From contig NZ_JACONV010000023.1 in assembly GCF_014358015.1 (NCBI RefSeq), positions 1 to 64,000 of the forward strand: a stretch of DNA of 64,000 nucleotides. Reading direction: 5' to 3'. This stretch comes from Pseudomonas triticifolii. GTDB taxonomy: Bacteria; Pseudomonadota; Gammaproteobacteria; Pseudomonadales; Pseudomonadaceae. Within the stretch, counting starts at the first letter, position 1. Every line of letters starts with the position of its first letter. The translations under genes were made by a program, and so were the position numbers. A model generated the notes under the pieces. It searched no databases. It saw only the letters and a list, made by a program, of their open reading frames with translations, and was not told the origin of the DNA. Shown in pieces: positions 51,139 through 60,719 of the stretch.

Positions 51139-52452
51139 ATGAGTTCAGTGACGTCCCGTAAAGCCTACCGCGCAGCCATCGTCCACAGCATCGCCGACCC
51201 TGCCGAAGTCGGACCACAGGCGTCCTGCGAATATTTCGCGGACGGCCTGATGGTGGTTGAGGACGGCCGGATCACGGCCATCGGCGACGCCGAAGACGTG
51301 CTGGCAACACTGGATGACGACGTCGAGCTGATCGAGTATCAGAACGCCCTGATCACGCCCGGCTTCATCGACACCCACATCCACCTCCCGCAGACCGGCA
51401 TGATCGGCGCGTATGGCGAGCAGTTGCTGGACTGGCTCAACACCTACACCTTCCCGTGCGAGCGCCAGTTCGCCGACCCTGAGCATTCGGCGCAGGTGGC
51501 GGATATCTTCATCAAGGAACTGCTGCGCAATGGCACGACAACGGCGCTGGTGTTCGGCAGCGTGCACAAAGCGTCGGTCGACGCGTTTTTCAGCGCCGCG
51601 CAACAACTCAACCTGCGCATGATTGCCGGCAAGGTGATGATGGACCGCAATGCGCCGGACTATCTGCTGGATACGCCCGAGTCTGGTTACGCCGACAGCA
51701 AGGCGCTGATCGAACGCTGGCATGGTCAGGGTCGCTTGAGCTATGCGGTGACGCCCCGCTTCGCGCCGACCAGCAGTCCGGAGCAACTGACGTTGGCCGG
51801 TCAACTGCTGCAGGAGTACCCCGGCCTGTACATGCAGACCCACATCAGTGAGAACCTGCAAGAAATCGAATGGGTCAAGGCGCTGTTCCCCGAGCGCAAG
51901 CACTACCTGGACGTCTACGACCATTTCAACCTGCTGAGCGAACGCTCGGTGTTCGCCCACGGTGTGCACCTGTGCGACGAACAGTGCGCACGTTTGGCAG
52001 AAACCGGCTCGGCCATCGCCTTCTGCCCCACCTCGAACCTTTTTCTGGGCAGCGGCCTGTTCAACCTGCCGATGGCCGAGAAGCACAAGGTCAATGTGGG
52101 TCTGGGCACTGATGTCGGTGGCGGCACCAGCTTTTCGATCCTGCAAACGCTGAACGAAGCGTACAAGGTGATGCAGATGCAGGGCGCGCGACTCAGCCCG
52201 CTAAAATCGCTGTATCTGGCGACATTAGGCGGCGCAAGGGCGCTGCGTCTGGAGGACAAGGTCGGCAGCCTGAAGGCTGGCAACGAAGCGGACTTCCTGG
52301 TGCTGGACTACACCGCCACGCCATTGCTGTCCTACCGTTTGAAGCAGGCGAAGGGCATTGAAGAGATTCTGTTCGTGCTGATGACACTCGGCGATGACCG
52401 GACGGTGAAGGAGACGTTGTCAGCGGGTGAGCGGGTGCATGTGCGGGAGTAA
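51139..52452 (+). CDS. guaD: Guanine deaminase
   Basis: A 437-residue amidohydrolase. Metal-binding PGFIDTHIHLPQTG has H80 and H82; further ligands are in TQTHISENLQEIEW and HGVHL, and the late Asp is in LGTDVGGGTSFS. Guanine-deaminase signatures include LNTYTFPCERQF. It converts guanine to xanthine, the XdhAB substrate. ATG 51139 (MSSVTSRKAYR) lies 8 bases after the xdhC stop. Confidence 0.95.
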   Translation: MSSVTSRKAYRAAIVHSIADPAEVGPQASCEYFADGLMVVEDGRITAIGDAEDVLATLDDDVELIEYQNALITPGFIDTHIHLPQTGMIGAYGEQLLDWLNTYTFPCERQFADPEHSAQVADIFIKELLRNGTTTALVFGSVHKASVDAFFSAAQQLNLRMIAGKVMMDRNAPDYLLDTPESGYADSKALIERWHGQGRLSYAVTPRFAPTSSPEQLTLAGQLLQEYPGLYMQTHISENLQEIEWVKALFPERKHYLDVYDHFNLLSERSVFAHGVHLCDEQCARLAETGSAIAFCPTSNLFLGSGLFNLPMAEKHKVNVGLGTDVGGGTSFSILQTLNEAYKVMQMQGARLSPLKSLYLATLGGARALRLEDKVGSLKAGNEADFLVLDYTATPLLSYRLKQAKGIEEILFVLMTLGDDRTVKETLSAGERVHVRE

Positions 52453-52629
52453 ATGCATCAGGACGATTGCTCGCCCAAGATGAAATTTTGTCGGGCGTCT
52501 GGGCGGTCATTGCTAACTGACTACCGGGTTGTGGTCCCAAGGAACGATCAAAGGTCATATTCTGTGGACCCAGCGGCCGTCTCGAACGCCTGCTGTCTGC
52601 CCATAGGCGATTGCGAGGAAGGATAATCA

Positions 52630-52827
52630 ATGCCCAGCAAACCTCAGACAAACGCCGTGACGGCTGCTGATATCGAGCGCTCTATCCAGGCGCTGAACAA
52701 AATGGCTGAACGCCTGTGGGGCGACGGCCGGGAAGCTGAGGCGAATGCCTTGCTCGACGCCTTGAACGCGTTAAACAGGGCACTGGATAGAATCAGAATC
52801 GGCGAGAGCCGCCGGGTTCTGCACTGA
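52630..52827 (+). CDS. Small hypothetical protein
   Basis: A 65-residue ORF. A strong ribosome site (GAGGAAGGA) lies about 7 bases before the ATG, which supports real translation. The protein is mostly helical and charged: IERSIQALNKMAERLWGDGR, EAEANALLDALNALNRALDR. No signal peptide, cysteines or known motif. It is alone in the gap between guaD and the convergent aruE gene. Function unknown. Confidence 0.65.
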   Translation: MPSKPQTNAVTAADIERSIQALNKMAERLWGDGREAEANALLDALNALNRALDRIRIGESRRVLH

Positions 52828-52915
52828 TTCGCCAGCCACGGCTCGGCGCTGACTGTACACCCATCAACACCGCTTGCCGAAAACCCGGCTGCGGCGTCCA
52901 TTGAGCGCCATCGCA

Positions 52916-53929
52916 TTACGTCAGCGCCAATGCATCCGCCGCCACAGGCACCACCAGAATCCCGGCGCGCAAACCGTTCTTCACTTTCGGATTAGGAAAG
53001 ATGATCCGCGCGCCCTCTTCCTGCACCACCCAGCGTGAATCGCTCACGTCTTCGGCGAGGACAAACCCTTTTTTCAACGGGGAAAAATTCTCCACGTCAT
53101 CGGCCAGATGAAACGTGAAAGCATCGCTGCGCTTGATGACTTCCCGCGCCACGCTGAACAGTTGCAGGCCGGCTAGCGTCTCGTCCAGTTCGGGCTCGGT
53201 ACCTTCGATCAACTGCTCAAGGCTGGCTCGCAGCGGCGCGAGGTTGACCTGCTGGTTCTGACCGAACGGCCGGGCCTTGCCTAACTCCAGGGTGAAGGCT
53301 TCGGCCCCCAACTGATCATAGGTGTAGGCGCTGAACACAATGGACGGCTTGTTCTGCAACAACACGGCGCTCATGCCGGCGGCACGCAACCGGGCCAGCT
53401 CACGGCGTGAATGCAGGCGGCCTTCTTTCCACGGATACAGCGCGAATTGCTCGATCTTCGAACCCCGGATCGCGGTGTGCAGGTCGTAGTGCAGTCGGTA
53501 TCTGTCCGGGAGGCTGAAGAAACTGGCGGCCATTCGCTCCAGCTCGCAGGCGCGCAAGGCCTCGGCGCCGCCGCTTTGCTCATGACGGCCATTGAAAAGC
53601 CGGTTGACGTCCTGCTCGACAAACCGCGTGCCGCGCCGCATGGCCTCCGGGTTGCCGAACAGGAACAGAATACGTGCGCGCGGTTTCAGATCGCCGCGCG
53701 CGATGCTGCGAATCAGTTGATCCAGCAACTCGATGGGCGCTGTCTCGTTGCCATGAATACCGGCAGATAGCAGCAGGTCAGTGCCGTTATCGCGGGCCTC
53801 GGGCGGACGGACTTCCAAAGCCCCCTCGCCCAGCCAGCGCAGCCGCACGCCTTCGACGGTCAGTTGAGTCTTTTGCGCCGGCTCACGTCCGGCCAACGTC
53901 AATTCAAGCAGTTTGCCGAGGGCGAGCAT
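52916..53929 (-). CDS. astE: Succinylglutamate desuccinylase
   Basis: A 337-residue AstE/AruE of the carboxypeptidase-like aspartoacylase family. SAGIHGNETAPIELLD carries the zinc ligands His and Glu, and YRLHYDLHTAIRGS a further His. The last step of the AST pathway: succinylglutamate to glutamate plus succinate. It is the end of the aru operon on the minus strand, 31 bases after the small DUF gene. Confidence 0.96.
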   Translation of the reverse strand: MLALGKLLELTLAGREPAQKTQLTVEGVRLRWLGEGALEVRPPEARDNGTDLLLSAGIHGNETAPIELLDQLIRSIARGDLKPRARILFLFGNPEAMRRGTRFVEQDVNRLFNGRHEQSGGAEALRACELERMAASFFSLPDRYRLHYDLHTAIRGSKIEQFALYPWKEGRLHSRRELARLRAAGMSAVLLQNKPSIVFSAYTYDQLGAEAFTLELGKARPFGQNQQVNLAPLRASLEQLIEGTEPELDETLAGLQLFSVAREVIKRSDAFTFHLADDVENFSPLKKGFVLAEDVSDSRWVVQEEGARIIFPNPKVKNGLRAGILVVPVAADALALT

Positions 53930-53960
53930 GGCACGCTTCCTTACGAGTGAATGTCAGGAC

Positions 53961-54248
53961 TTAGTGATTGCAGTCGGGACCATGCACATGACCGTCTTCT
54001 TCCACGCCCATGTCAGCCGGCTCCATTTCCAGTTGCAGACTGACCAGGTTGGTGGCCAGTGGGCGCAGCAGCAGGTTGGCGTATTCAGCATCGTCTTCCT
54101 CGACGTCAACGCCGATCAGCAGCTGGCCGCGGCCGTCCTGCTGAATCCACAATTCCTTGCCCTGCCAGATGACGGCAACGCGGGTGCAGGAGGTTTCCAG
54201 CTGGGTGCCATCGGTGTCTTCGAGGATTAACTGCAGGGCGTCGCTCAT
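53961..54248 (-). CDS. Conserved small acidic protein of the ast operon
   Basis: A 95-residue acidic protein starting MSDALQLILEDTDGTQLETS and ending with a histidine-rich tail (HVHGPDCNH) that could bind metal. A similar gene sits between aruB and aruE in other Pseudomonas, sometimes misnamed topoisomerase II. No catalytic motif; function unknown. The 60-base gap to aruB and 31-base gap to aruE indicate it is in the same operon. Confidence 0.85.
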   Translation of the reverse strand: MSDALQLILEDTDGTQLETSCTRVAVIWQGKELWIQQDGRGQLLIGVDVEEDDAEYANLLLRPLATNLVSLQLEMEPADMGVEEDGHVHGPDCNH

Positions 54249-54308
54249 ATTCGGAATGCTCTTGAAAAGGAAAAATCATGCGCCGGGCCTTGGCTCGGCG
54301 CGCAGGTT

Positions 54309-55655
54309 TCAAACGAGTTGAAAAGGATAAACGGCGCCCAGTTTAAGGATTTGCGTCAGTTCATCCAATGCCGTTCGGCATTCGGTCAGCAACCGGGGAT
54401 CGGCAAGGTCGTTTTCGCTCATGCGATCACGGTAGTGGCGGTCAACCCATTGCGTCAGGGTTTCATACAACGGCGCAGTCATGATCACGCCGGAGTTGAC
54501 GGCCTGCAGCTCGGTTTCATTGAGCGCAACGCGCAGGCGTAAACACGCAGGGCCTCCGCCGTTCTGCATGCTTTGCTTGAGGTCGAACACCTTGACCTCG
54601 GTCACCGGGCTGTCGTCCGTGATCAGACGCTGCAAGTAATTCCAGACGCTGCTGTTGGCCTGGCACTCCTGCGGCACGATCAGCAGCATTGTGCCGTCAG
54701 GCCGCGACAGCAACTGGCTGTTGAACAGGTAGGAGCGCACGGCGTCCGCCACTGAGACCTCGGCACGCGGCACGCAGATTGCCCGCAACTGGCCGCCGAC
54801 CCGCGCCAGCTTGTCGCGCAGTTCGCTGAGCATCGACTCGGTGTGCAGGAACGCGTCCTCGTGGTAGAACAGCACTTCGCCGTTACCCACCGCGATCACA
54901 TCGTTGTGAAACACGCCCTGATCGATCACCGATGGGTTCTGCTGGCCATAGACCACACCTTCACCGCTCAAACCGTGCAGACGAGCGACGGCCTTCGACG
55001 CTTCCAGCGTCTGGCGCGCCGGGTATTTCTGCGGCGCGGGATAACGGGTGTCGAAGGCGCTACGCCCGAACACAAAAAACTCCACCCCCGCTTCGCCGTA
55101 GTCACGGCAGAAACGCGTGTGGTTGGCCGCACCTTCGTCACCGAACTGGGCAACCGCCGGCAAGGCAGCGTGGTGCGCGAAGTGCCTGGAATCGGCGAAC
55201 ATCGCGCCCAGCACGCGGCTGGTGGTCGGGTGTTCGATGCTGCGGTGGTATTTGCAGTTGAGGTTCGCGGCCGTGAAGTGCACGCGGCCGTCGGCCGTGT
55301 CAGCGCTCGGGCTGACGGTCGCAGCGTTGGCGACCCACATGCTCGACGCCGAGCAACTGGCGACCAGCAGCGGCATGTCCTGCCGGGCGGCTTGTTCGAT
55401 GACCTGTTCATCACTGCCGGTGAAGCCCAGTTGGCGCAGACCGGCCACATCCGGCCGTTCCTGCGGCGCCAGCACACCCTGCGTGAAGCCCAGGTCCATC
55501 AGCGCTTTCATCTTGGCCAACCCCTGCAATGCCGCCTCGCGCGGGTTCGAGCATTGCTGGCTGTTGCTCTGGGACGCGACGTTACCGTAGGACAACCCGC
55601 CGTAGTTGTGGGTTGGCCCGACCAGACCGTCAAAATTCACTTCACAGGATTTCAT
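54309..55655 (-). CDS. astB: N-succinylarginine dihydrolase
   Basis: A 448-residue AstB/AruB of the guanidine-modifying superfamily. FDGLVGPTHNYGGLSYGN opens the protein, and QNGGGPACLRLRVALNE near the C-terminus carries the catalytic cysteine; conserved His and Glu appear between. It hydrolyses succinylarginine to succinylornithine, CO2 and 2 NH3. ATG 55655 (MKSCEVNF) is preferred over a TTG 6 bases upstream. Confidence 0.96.
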   Translation of the reverse strand: MKSCEVNFDGLVGPTHNYGGLSYGNVASQSNSQQCSNPREAALQGLAKMKALMDLGFTQGVLAPQERPDVAGLRQLGFTGSDEQVIEQAARQDMPLLVASCSASSMWVANAATVSPSADTADGRVHFTAANLNCKYHRSIEHPTTSRVLGAMFADSRHFAHHAALPAVAQFGDEGAANHTRFCRDYGEAGVEFFVFGRSAFDTRYPAPQKYPARQTLEASKAVARLHGLSGEGVVYGQQNPSVIDQGVFHNDVIAVGNGEVLFYHEDAFLHTESMLSELRDKLARVGGQLRAICVPRAEVSVADAVRSYLFNSQLLSRPDGTMLLIVPQECQANSSVWNYLQRLITDDSPVTEVKVFDLKQSMQNGGGPACLRLRVALNETELQAVNSGVIMTAPLYETLTQWVDRHYRDRMSENDLADPRLLTECRTALDELTQILKLGAVYPFQLV

Positions 55656-55704
55656 CGGCAAGGCTCCGTGGATCTGTTTTTATAAGCAATCGTTGCGTGC
55701 ACTG

Positions 55705-57171
55705 TCAGCTCAGCCTGATACCCGGAGTGAGCGTGGTCGGCAGCGTCAGGCTGCCGGTTTCAAGGGACGCTACGGGATACGCGCAGTAATCGGCGGCGTA
55801 ATACGCACTGGCCCGATGATTGCCCGAGGCCCCGACGCCGCCGAACGGCGCGCTGCTGGCAGCGCCGGTCAGTTGCTTGTTCCAGTTGACGATGCCAGCG
55901 CGGCTTTGCAGCCAGAATTGCTGATAGCGCGCTTCGGAGTCGGACAACAGGCCAGCCGCCAGACCGTATCGGGTGGCGTTGGCTTCGGCGATGGCAGCGT
56001 CGAAATCGACGTAGCGAATCACCTGCAACAGCGGGCCGAACAGCTCTTCGTCGGAGCGCTCGCTGACCGCGCTGACATCAATGATACCGGGCGTCAGCAA
56101 GGCTGATTGCGCCAGCGGCTGACGCATCTCCAGCAACGATACAGCGCCTTTTTCCAGCAAGCTGCGCTGAGCGTCGAGCAAACCGCGCGCGGCGTCCAGC
56201 GAGATCACCGAGCCCATGAACGGCGCGGGCTGCTGATCAAAGGAGCCAACTTCAATGGTTTCGCTGACGGCCACCAGCCGCGCCAGAAAGGCATCACCCC
56301 AATCGCCCTGCGGCACCAGCAGGCGACGGGCACAGGTGCAGCGCTGACCGGCGGAAATGAAGGCCGACTGGATTACGGTGTACACCGCCGCGTCCACGTC
56401 CTGAACCTGATCCACCAGCAACGGGTTGTTGCCACCCATTTCCAGGGCGAGGATCTTGTCCGGACGCCCGGCAAACTGTTGATGCAGCGCGTTACCGGTG
56501 CGGCTGGAACCGGTGAAGAACAGCCCGTCGATGCCCGAATGGGCAGCCAGGGCGATGCCGGTCTCGCGATCACCCTGCAGCAGGTTGAGCACACCGGCTG
56601 GCAAACCGGCTTCGATCCAGCACTTGACTGTCAGCTCAGCCACTTTCGGGGTGAGTTCGCTGGGTTTGAACAGCACGGTATTGCCCGCCAGCAACGCAGG
56701 CACGATGTGCCCGTTGGGCAAGTGACCGGGAAAGTTGTACGGACCGAATACCGCCACCACGCCGTGGGGCTTGTGGCGCAATACAGCCGTCGCATCGCCC
56801 AGCGGGCCGCTTTTCTCACCCGTGCGCTCGCGATAGCTCTGCACCGAGATGGCGACCTTGTTGACCATCGTGGTCACTTCGGTCGCCGATTCCCACAGCG
56901 GTTTGCCGGTTTCTTCACCGATGCAGCGGGCCAGATCATCGGCGTGATGCCTGAGCCGCGCAGCGAAGGCTTCGAGCACGTCGATACGCGCCTGCAACGA
57001 ACGTCGTGCCCAGTCCGGAAAAGCCTGTCGCGCGGCCTGCACGGCCAGATCGACCTGCCCGGCGGTCGCGCCCTGACCGGACCACAGCACTTGCTGGGTC
57101 ACCGGGTTCAGCGACGTGATCGGTTCACCCTGCCCGGCCTGCCAGGCACCTGCGATATACAGCGTGCTCAT
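55705..57171 (-). CDS. astD: Succinylglutamic semialdehyde dehydrogenase
   Basis: A 488-residue aldehyde dehydrogenase. PYNFPGHLPNGHI replaces the usual PWNFP; catalytic Glu is in LEMGGNNPL and catalytic Cys in AGQRCTCARR. It makes succinylglutamate using NAD+. The ATG overlaps the aruG stop by 3 bases. It lies in the order aruG-aruD-aruB. Confidence 0.96.
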   Translation of the reverse strand: MSTLYIAGAWQAGQGEPITSLNPVTQQVLWSGQGATAGQVDLAVQAARQAFPDWARRSLQARIDVLEAFAARLRHHADDLARCIGEETGKPLWESATEVTTMVNKVAISVQSYRERTGEKSGPLGDATAVLRHKPHGVVAVFGPYNFPGHLPNGHIVPALLAGNTVLFKPSELTPKVAELTVKCWIEAGLPAGVLNLLQGDRETGIALAAHSGIDGLFFTGSSRTGNALHQQFAGRPDKILALEMGGNNPLLVDQVQDVDAAVYTVIQSAFISAGQRCTCARRLLVPQGDWGDAFLARLVAVSETIEVGSFDQQPAPFMGSVISLDAARGLLDAQRSLLEKGAVSLLEMRQPLAQSALLTPGIIDVSAVSERSDEELFGPLLQVIRYVDFDAAIAEANATRYGLAAGLLSDSEARYQQFWLQSRAGIVNWNKQLTGAASSAPFGGVGASGNHRASAYYAADYCAYPVASLETGSLTLPTTLTPGIRLS

Positions 57172-58196
57172 CAAACACCCTCCCGTGCCGCCGAGAGCGG
57201 TACTGCCCGCACATTATCGCCGGGGCTCATGCGCAGACGCTTGGCGGTCATCGGATCGACCACCAGTGTGCCTGCGGCGAAACGCGCCGGTCCGACCGTA
57301 ATGCGGCAGTCTTCGCGCTTGCGGTTGTAGATCAAAAATTGCGGCGCATCGTCGCCCGGTGTGCCGATCGCCAGCACCAGCGCCTGGCTGTCGTGGACCG
57401 CGCGAATCTTGCCGGTTTCGCACTCGATGGCAGGGCCTGCGTCGAAGATGTCGACGTAGCCCTGATAACTGAAGCCTTCGGCCTTGAGCATGGTCAGCGC
57501 AGGCTCGGTGTCGGCATGCACGCGACCGATGACCTTGCGCGCATCTTCGGAAAGAAAGCAGGTGTACAACGGAAACTTGGGCATCAGCTCGGCGATGAAC
57601 GCCTTGTTGCCAACGCCGGTCAGGTAATCGGCCTGGCTGAACTCCATCTTGAAGAAGTGCCGACCCAGGCTTTCCCAGAACGGCGACCGGCCGTTCTCAT
57701 CGGACATGCCCCGCATCTCGGCGATGATTTTGTTGCCAAACAGCTTTGGAAACTCGGCGATGAACAGCATGCGCGCCTTCGACAGCAGACGGCCGTTGAG
57801 CCCCGTGCGTGCATCGCTGCGCAAAAACAGTGAGCACAGCTCTGAATTACCGGTCAGGTCGTTGGCCAGAAACAGCGTCGGAATCTCGCGATAGATATTC
57901 AGTTCCTGAGAGGCGCTGACGGTCAGGCCAACCCGATAGTTGTACCAAGGCTCGCGCAGGCCGACGGCACCGGCAATGGCCGAGATACCGACCACGCGCC
58001 CTTCATCATCTTCGAGCACGAACAGGTAGTCCGCGTCGCCCCGCTCGGCCTCGCCGCGAAAGGTCTTTTCAGCCCAGCCGACCCGATGCGCCAGGCGCTG
58101 TTCATTGGCGGGCAGTGTCGTCAGGCCGGCACCGGTGCTGCGCGCCAACTCGATCAGCGCGGGCAGGTCACTGCTGCGTACGGGACGAACGATCAT
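57171..58196 (-). CDS. aruG: Arginine N-succinyltransferase, beta subunit
   Basis: A 341-residue AstA-type enzyme (MIVRPVRSSDLPALIELARS). It is a GNAT-like fold using succinyl-CoA to succinylate arginine, the first step of the AST pathway. It is paralogous to the upstream aruF: both share the RPVRSSDL/RPAQMADL opening, the FFxMEF/FFDLNY and the AELMPKFPLY/AELMPHYPIY regions. In P. aeruginosa AruF and AruG form a heteromeric enzyme. Confidence 0.95.
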   Translation of the reverse strand: MIVRPVRSSDLPALIELARSTGAGLTTLPANEQRLAHRVGWAEKTFRGEAERGDADYLFVLEDDEGRVVGISAIAGAVGLREPWYNYRVGLTVSASQELNIYREIPTLFLANDLTGNSELCSLFLRSDARTGLNGRLLSKARMLFIAEFPKLFGNKIIAEMRGMSDENGRSPFWESLGRHFFKMEFSQADYLTGVGNKAFIAELMPKFPLYTCFLSEDARKVIGRVHADTEPALTMLKAEGFSYQGYVDIFDAGPAIECETGKIRAVHDSQALVLAIGTPGDDAPQFLIYNRKREDCRITVGPARFAAGTLVVDPMTAKRLRMSPGDNVRAVPLSAAREGV

Positions 58197-58258
58197 GTTA
58201 TCTCCTCAACGGCTCTCAAGAGCCTCGAAACTTGCTTATCAGCATTCGCAGGTCTTGC

Positions 58259-59290
58259 TCAGACCGCCACGATCCGCACACTGGCACCTTCGCCAACACC
58301 CAGGGCTTCGGCGGCCTGCAGGCTCAACACCACCGGGCGACCTGGCGCCCAGTCCAGCTCCAGCAGCACGGCGCGGTAATCCTGCAGCAGACCATTGGCA
58401 ACCAGATAGGAACGCCCGCCCCGGCCGACATCGCTGGCGTTGCCCGTTTCAATCTTGACCGGCACCAGACGGCTCTGCGCTATCGAACGAATCCCGGAGA
58501 CCCGCGCATGCAGCGTTGGGCCACCGTCGAAAATGTCGATGTAGTGATCGGTTTCGAAGCCTTCGCGCATCAGGATATCGAAGGTGATCTGCGCACGCGG
58601 ATGCACCTGGCCCATGGCTTCCTGCGCCTCATCGGGCAGCAGTGGCACGTAGATCGGGTAATGCGGCATCAGCTCGGCGAGGAAGGTCCGGCTTTTCAGC
58701 CCGCACAGGCGCTCGGCAGCGGCGTAGTTGAGGTCGAAGAAGTTGCGGCCGATGGCGTCCCAGAACGGCGAGTCGCCATTCTCGTCGCTGTAACCGACGA
58801 TTTCAGTGACCACCGAATCGGCGAAGCGCTCGGGGTGGCTTGCGACGAACAGCAGACGACCGCGGGAATTGAGTTCCGACCACGCCGTACCCACCAACTC
58901 CGGCACCACGTAGAAGCTGGTCAGCAAGCTGTTGCCAGTCAGGTCGTGGCACTGCGATAACACATGAATCTTGTTGTGAATCTTCAGTTCGCGAGAGGCG
59001 TGCACGAAGGTCTCGTTGCGAAAGCTGTAGAACGGCTCGGAATAACCCGCCGACGCAACAATGCCCGAGCAGCCCACCAACTGACCGCTCTCACTGTCCT
59101 CAAGTACGAAAAAGTAGGTTTCCTCGCCGTTGAAGCTGACCTCGGCGGCGAACGAGGCCTCCGAAGAGCCGATCTTGTCGCTCAGGCGACCAGCATCGTC
59201 AGGCAAAGACGTGACACCAATCGGGCTGTCGGCGGCGAGGCGTTGAACCTCGGCCAGATCAGCCATTTGCGCGGGGCGCATCACCAGCAT
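58259..59290 (-). CDS. aruF: Arginine N-succinyltransferase, alpha subunit
   Basis: A 343-residue partner of AruG, from ATG 59290 (MLVMRPAQMADLAEV). It has the same family landmarks (SPIGVTSLPDDAG, FNGEETYFFVLED, AELMPHYPIYVPLL). The frame is open to 59344, but that crosses the hairpin region. The 133-bp gap between aruC and aruF holds two terminator-like hairpins. Confidence 0.95.
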   Translation of the reverse strand: MLVMRPAQMADLAEVQRLAADSPIGVTSLPDDAGRLSDKIGSSEASFAAEVSFNGEETYFFVLEDSESGQLVGCSGIVASAGYSEPFYSFRNETFVHASRELKIHNKIHVLSQCHDLTGNSLLTSFYVVPELVGTAWSELNSRGRLLFVASHPERFADSVVTEIVGYSDENGDSPFWDAIGRNFFDLNYAAAERLCGLKSRTFLAELMPHYPIYVPLLPDEAQEAMGQVHPRAQITFDILMREGFETDHYIDIFDGGPTLHARVSGIRSIAQSRLVPVKIETGNASDVGRGGRSYLVANGLLQDYRAVLLELDWAPGRPVVLSLQAAEALGVGEGASVRIVAV

Positions 59291-59333
59291 GGTGCCACTC
59301 CTTGTCGATCCACAGGCCGGAACGACCGGCCCT

Positions 59334-59407
59334 AAAAAAAGCACCGCACGGCGTCATGCCCGCAGGGTGCCAGAAAAGTGTCCGGTGCCCGCCAAGGCGA
59401 ACACCGG
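59334..59407 (-). terminator. Tandem terminator-like hairpins between aruC and aruF
   Basis: Read on the minus strand from the aruC stop. The first hairpin has an 11-12 bp stem (CCGGTGTTCGCC / GGCGGGCACCGG, two G-U pairs, tiny loop) and then ACACTTTTCT. The second has outer stem GCACC/GGTGC followed by TTTTTTT. Together they should cut transcription into aruF unless overcome. Confidence 0.65.
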
Positions 59408-59423
59408 CAGGTCAAGCGATGAC

Positions 59424-60641
59424 TCAGGACGTCAGTTTGGCCACAGCGCGTTCGAAGCGGTTCAGGCCTTCGTCGATGTCCGCGTCTTCAATCACCAGGC
59501 TTGGCGCGAAACGAATCACGTCAGGGCCGGCCTGCAGAATCATCAGGCCCTGGGCTTCAGCGGCATTGAAGAAATCCTTGGCCTTGCCCTTCCAGGCGTC
59601 GGCCAGCACGCAGCCGATCAACAGACCCAGGCCGCGCACTTCGGTAAAGACGCCGTACTGCTGACCGATTTGCTCAAGACGGGCCTTGAAGCGCTCATGC
59701 TTGGCTGTTACGCCGGCCAGCACTTCAGGCGTGTTGACGACGTCGATGACAGCTTCGCCCACGGCACAAGCCAGCGGGTTGCCGCCGTACGTGGTGCCGT
59801 GTACACCGACCGCCAGGTGCTTGGCCAGTGCGTCGGTGGTCAGCATGGCCGCCAGCGGAAAACCGCCGCCAATGCTCTTGGCGCTGGACAGAATGTCCGG
59901 GGTCACGCCGTAATGCATGTAGGCGAACAGATGGCCGCTACGACCCATGCCGCTCTGCACTTCGTCGAACACCAGCAGGGCCTTGTGCTCGTCGCACAGC
60001 TTGCGCGCGCCTTGCAGGTATTCAAGCTGGCCGGGCAGCACACCGCCCTCGCCCTGAATCGGCTCGAGCACCACGGCGCAGGTCTTGTCGGAGATGGCTG
60101 CTTTCAGCGCATCAAGGTCGTTGTACGGCACGTGGGTGATGCCGGTGATCTTCGGGCCGAAACCGTCGGAATACTTCGGCTGCCCACCGACACTCACAGT
60201 GAACAGCGTACGGCCGTGAAAACTGTTCACGGCGGCGATGATTTCGTACTTCTCCGGGCCATACAGGTCGTGGGCGACACGACGGGCCAGCTTGAAGGCT
60301 GCTTCGTTCGCTTCCGCGCCAGAGTTACAGAAGAACACGCGATCAGCGAAAGTCGCGTCGACCAGCTTTTTGGCCAGACGCAGGGTCGGCTCGTTGGTGA
60401 AAACGTTGGACACGTGCCACAGATTGTTGGCCTGCTCGGTCAACGCCCCCACCAGCGCCGGATGGCAGTGGCCCAACACGTTGACGGCGATGCCGCCCGA
60501 AAAGTCCACCAGCTCACGGCCCGCCTGGTCCCAGACTCGGGAGCCCGCACCGCGTACGGGAATGAACCCGGCCGGCGCGTAGTTGGGGACCATTACCTGG
60601 TCGAAATCGGCGCGTTGCACCGCAGCATGCTCAACGGACAT
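59424..60641 (-). CDS. astC: Succinylornithine/acetylornithine aminotransferase
   Basis: A 405-residue class III PLP aminotransferase (AruC/AstC). The PLP lysine is K255 in LSSAKSIGGGFP; FFCNSGAEANEAAFKLAR binds the phosphate. In Pseudomonas this enzyme serves both arginine catabolism (succinylornithine) and, as ArgD, arginine synthesis (acetylornithine). It is first gene of the aru operon; two ArgR half-sites lie 80-145 bp upstream. Confidence 0.96.
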   Translation of the reverse strand: MSVEHAAVQRADFDQVMVPNYAPAGFIPVRGAGSRVWDQAGRELVDFSGGIAVNVLGHCHPALVGALTEQANNLWHVSNVFTNEPTLRLAKKLVDATFADRVFFCNSGAEANEAAFKLARRVAHDLYGPEKYEIIAAVNSFHGRTLFTVSVGGQPKYSDGFGPKITGITHVPYNDLDALKAAISDKTCAVVLEPIQGEGGVLPGQLEYLQGARKLCDEHKALLVFDEVQSGMGRSGHLFAYMHYGVTPDILSSAKSIGGGFPLAAMLTTDALAKHLAVGVHGTTYGGNPLACAVGEAVIDVVNTPEVLAGVTAKHERFKARLEQIGQQYGVFTEVRGLGLLIGCVLADAWKGKAKDFFNAAEAQGLMILQAGPDVIRFAPSLVIEDADIDEGLNRFERAVAKLTS

Positions 60642-60719
60642 CGGAGTCTCCTGATGAGGAACGCCTGCCTGAAACTGGCGAGCGATAGAAAGATTGTAAG
60701 GACAGATTCGGCTTTGACC

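Noticed and set aside
56107..57330. 407-codon open frame antisense to aruD
   Set aside because: Mirror frame of the well-supported aldehyde dehydrogenase gene; no domain seen.
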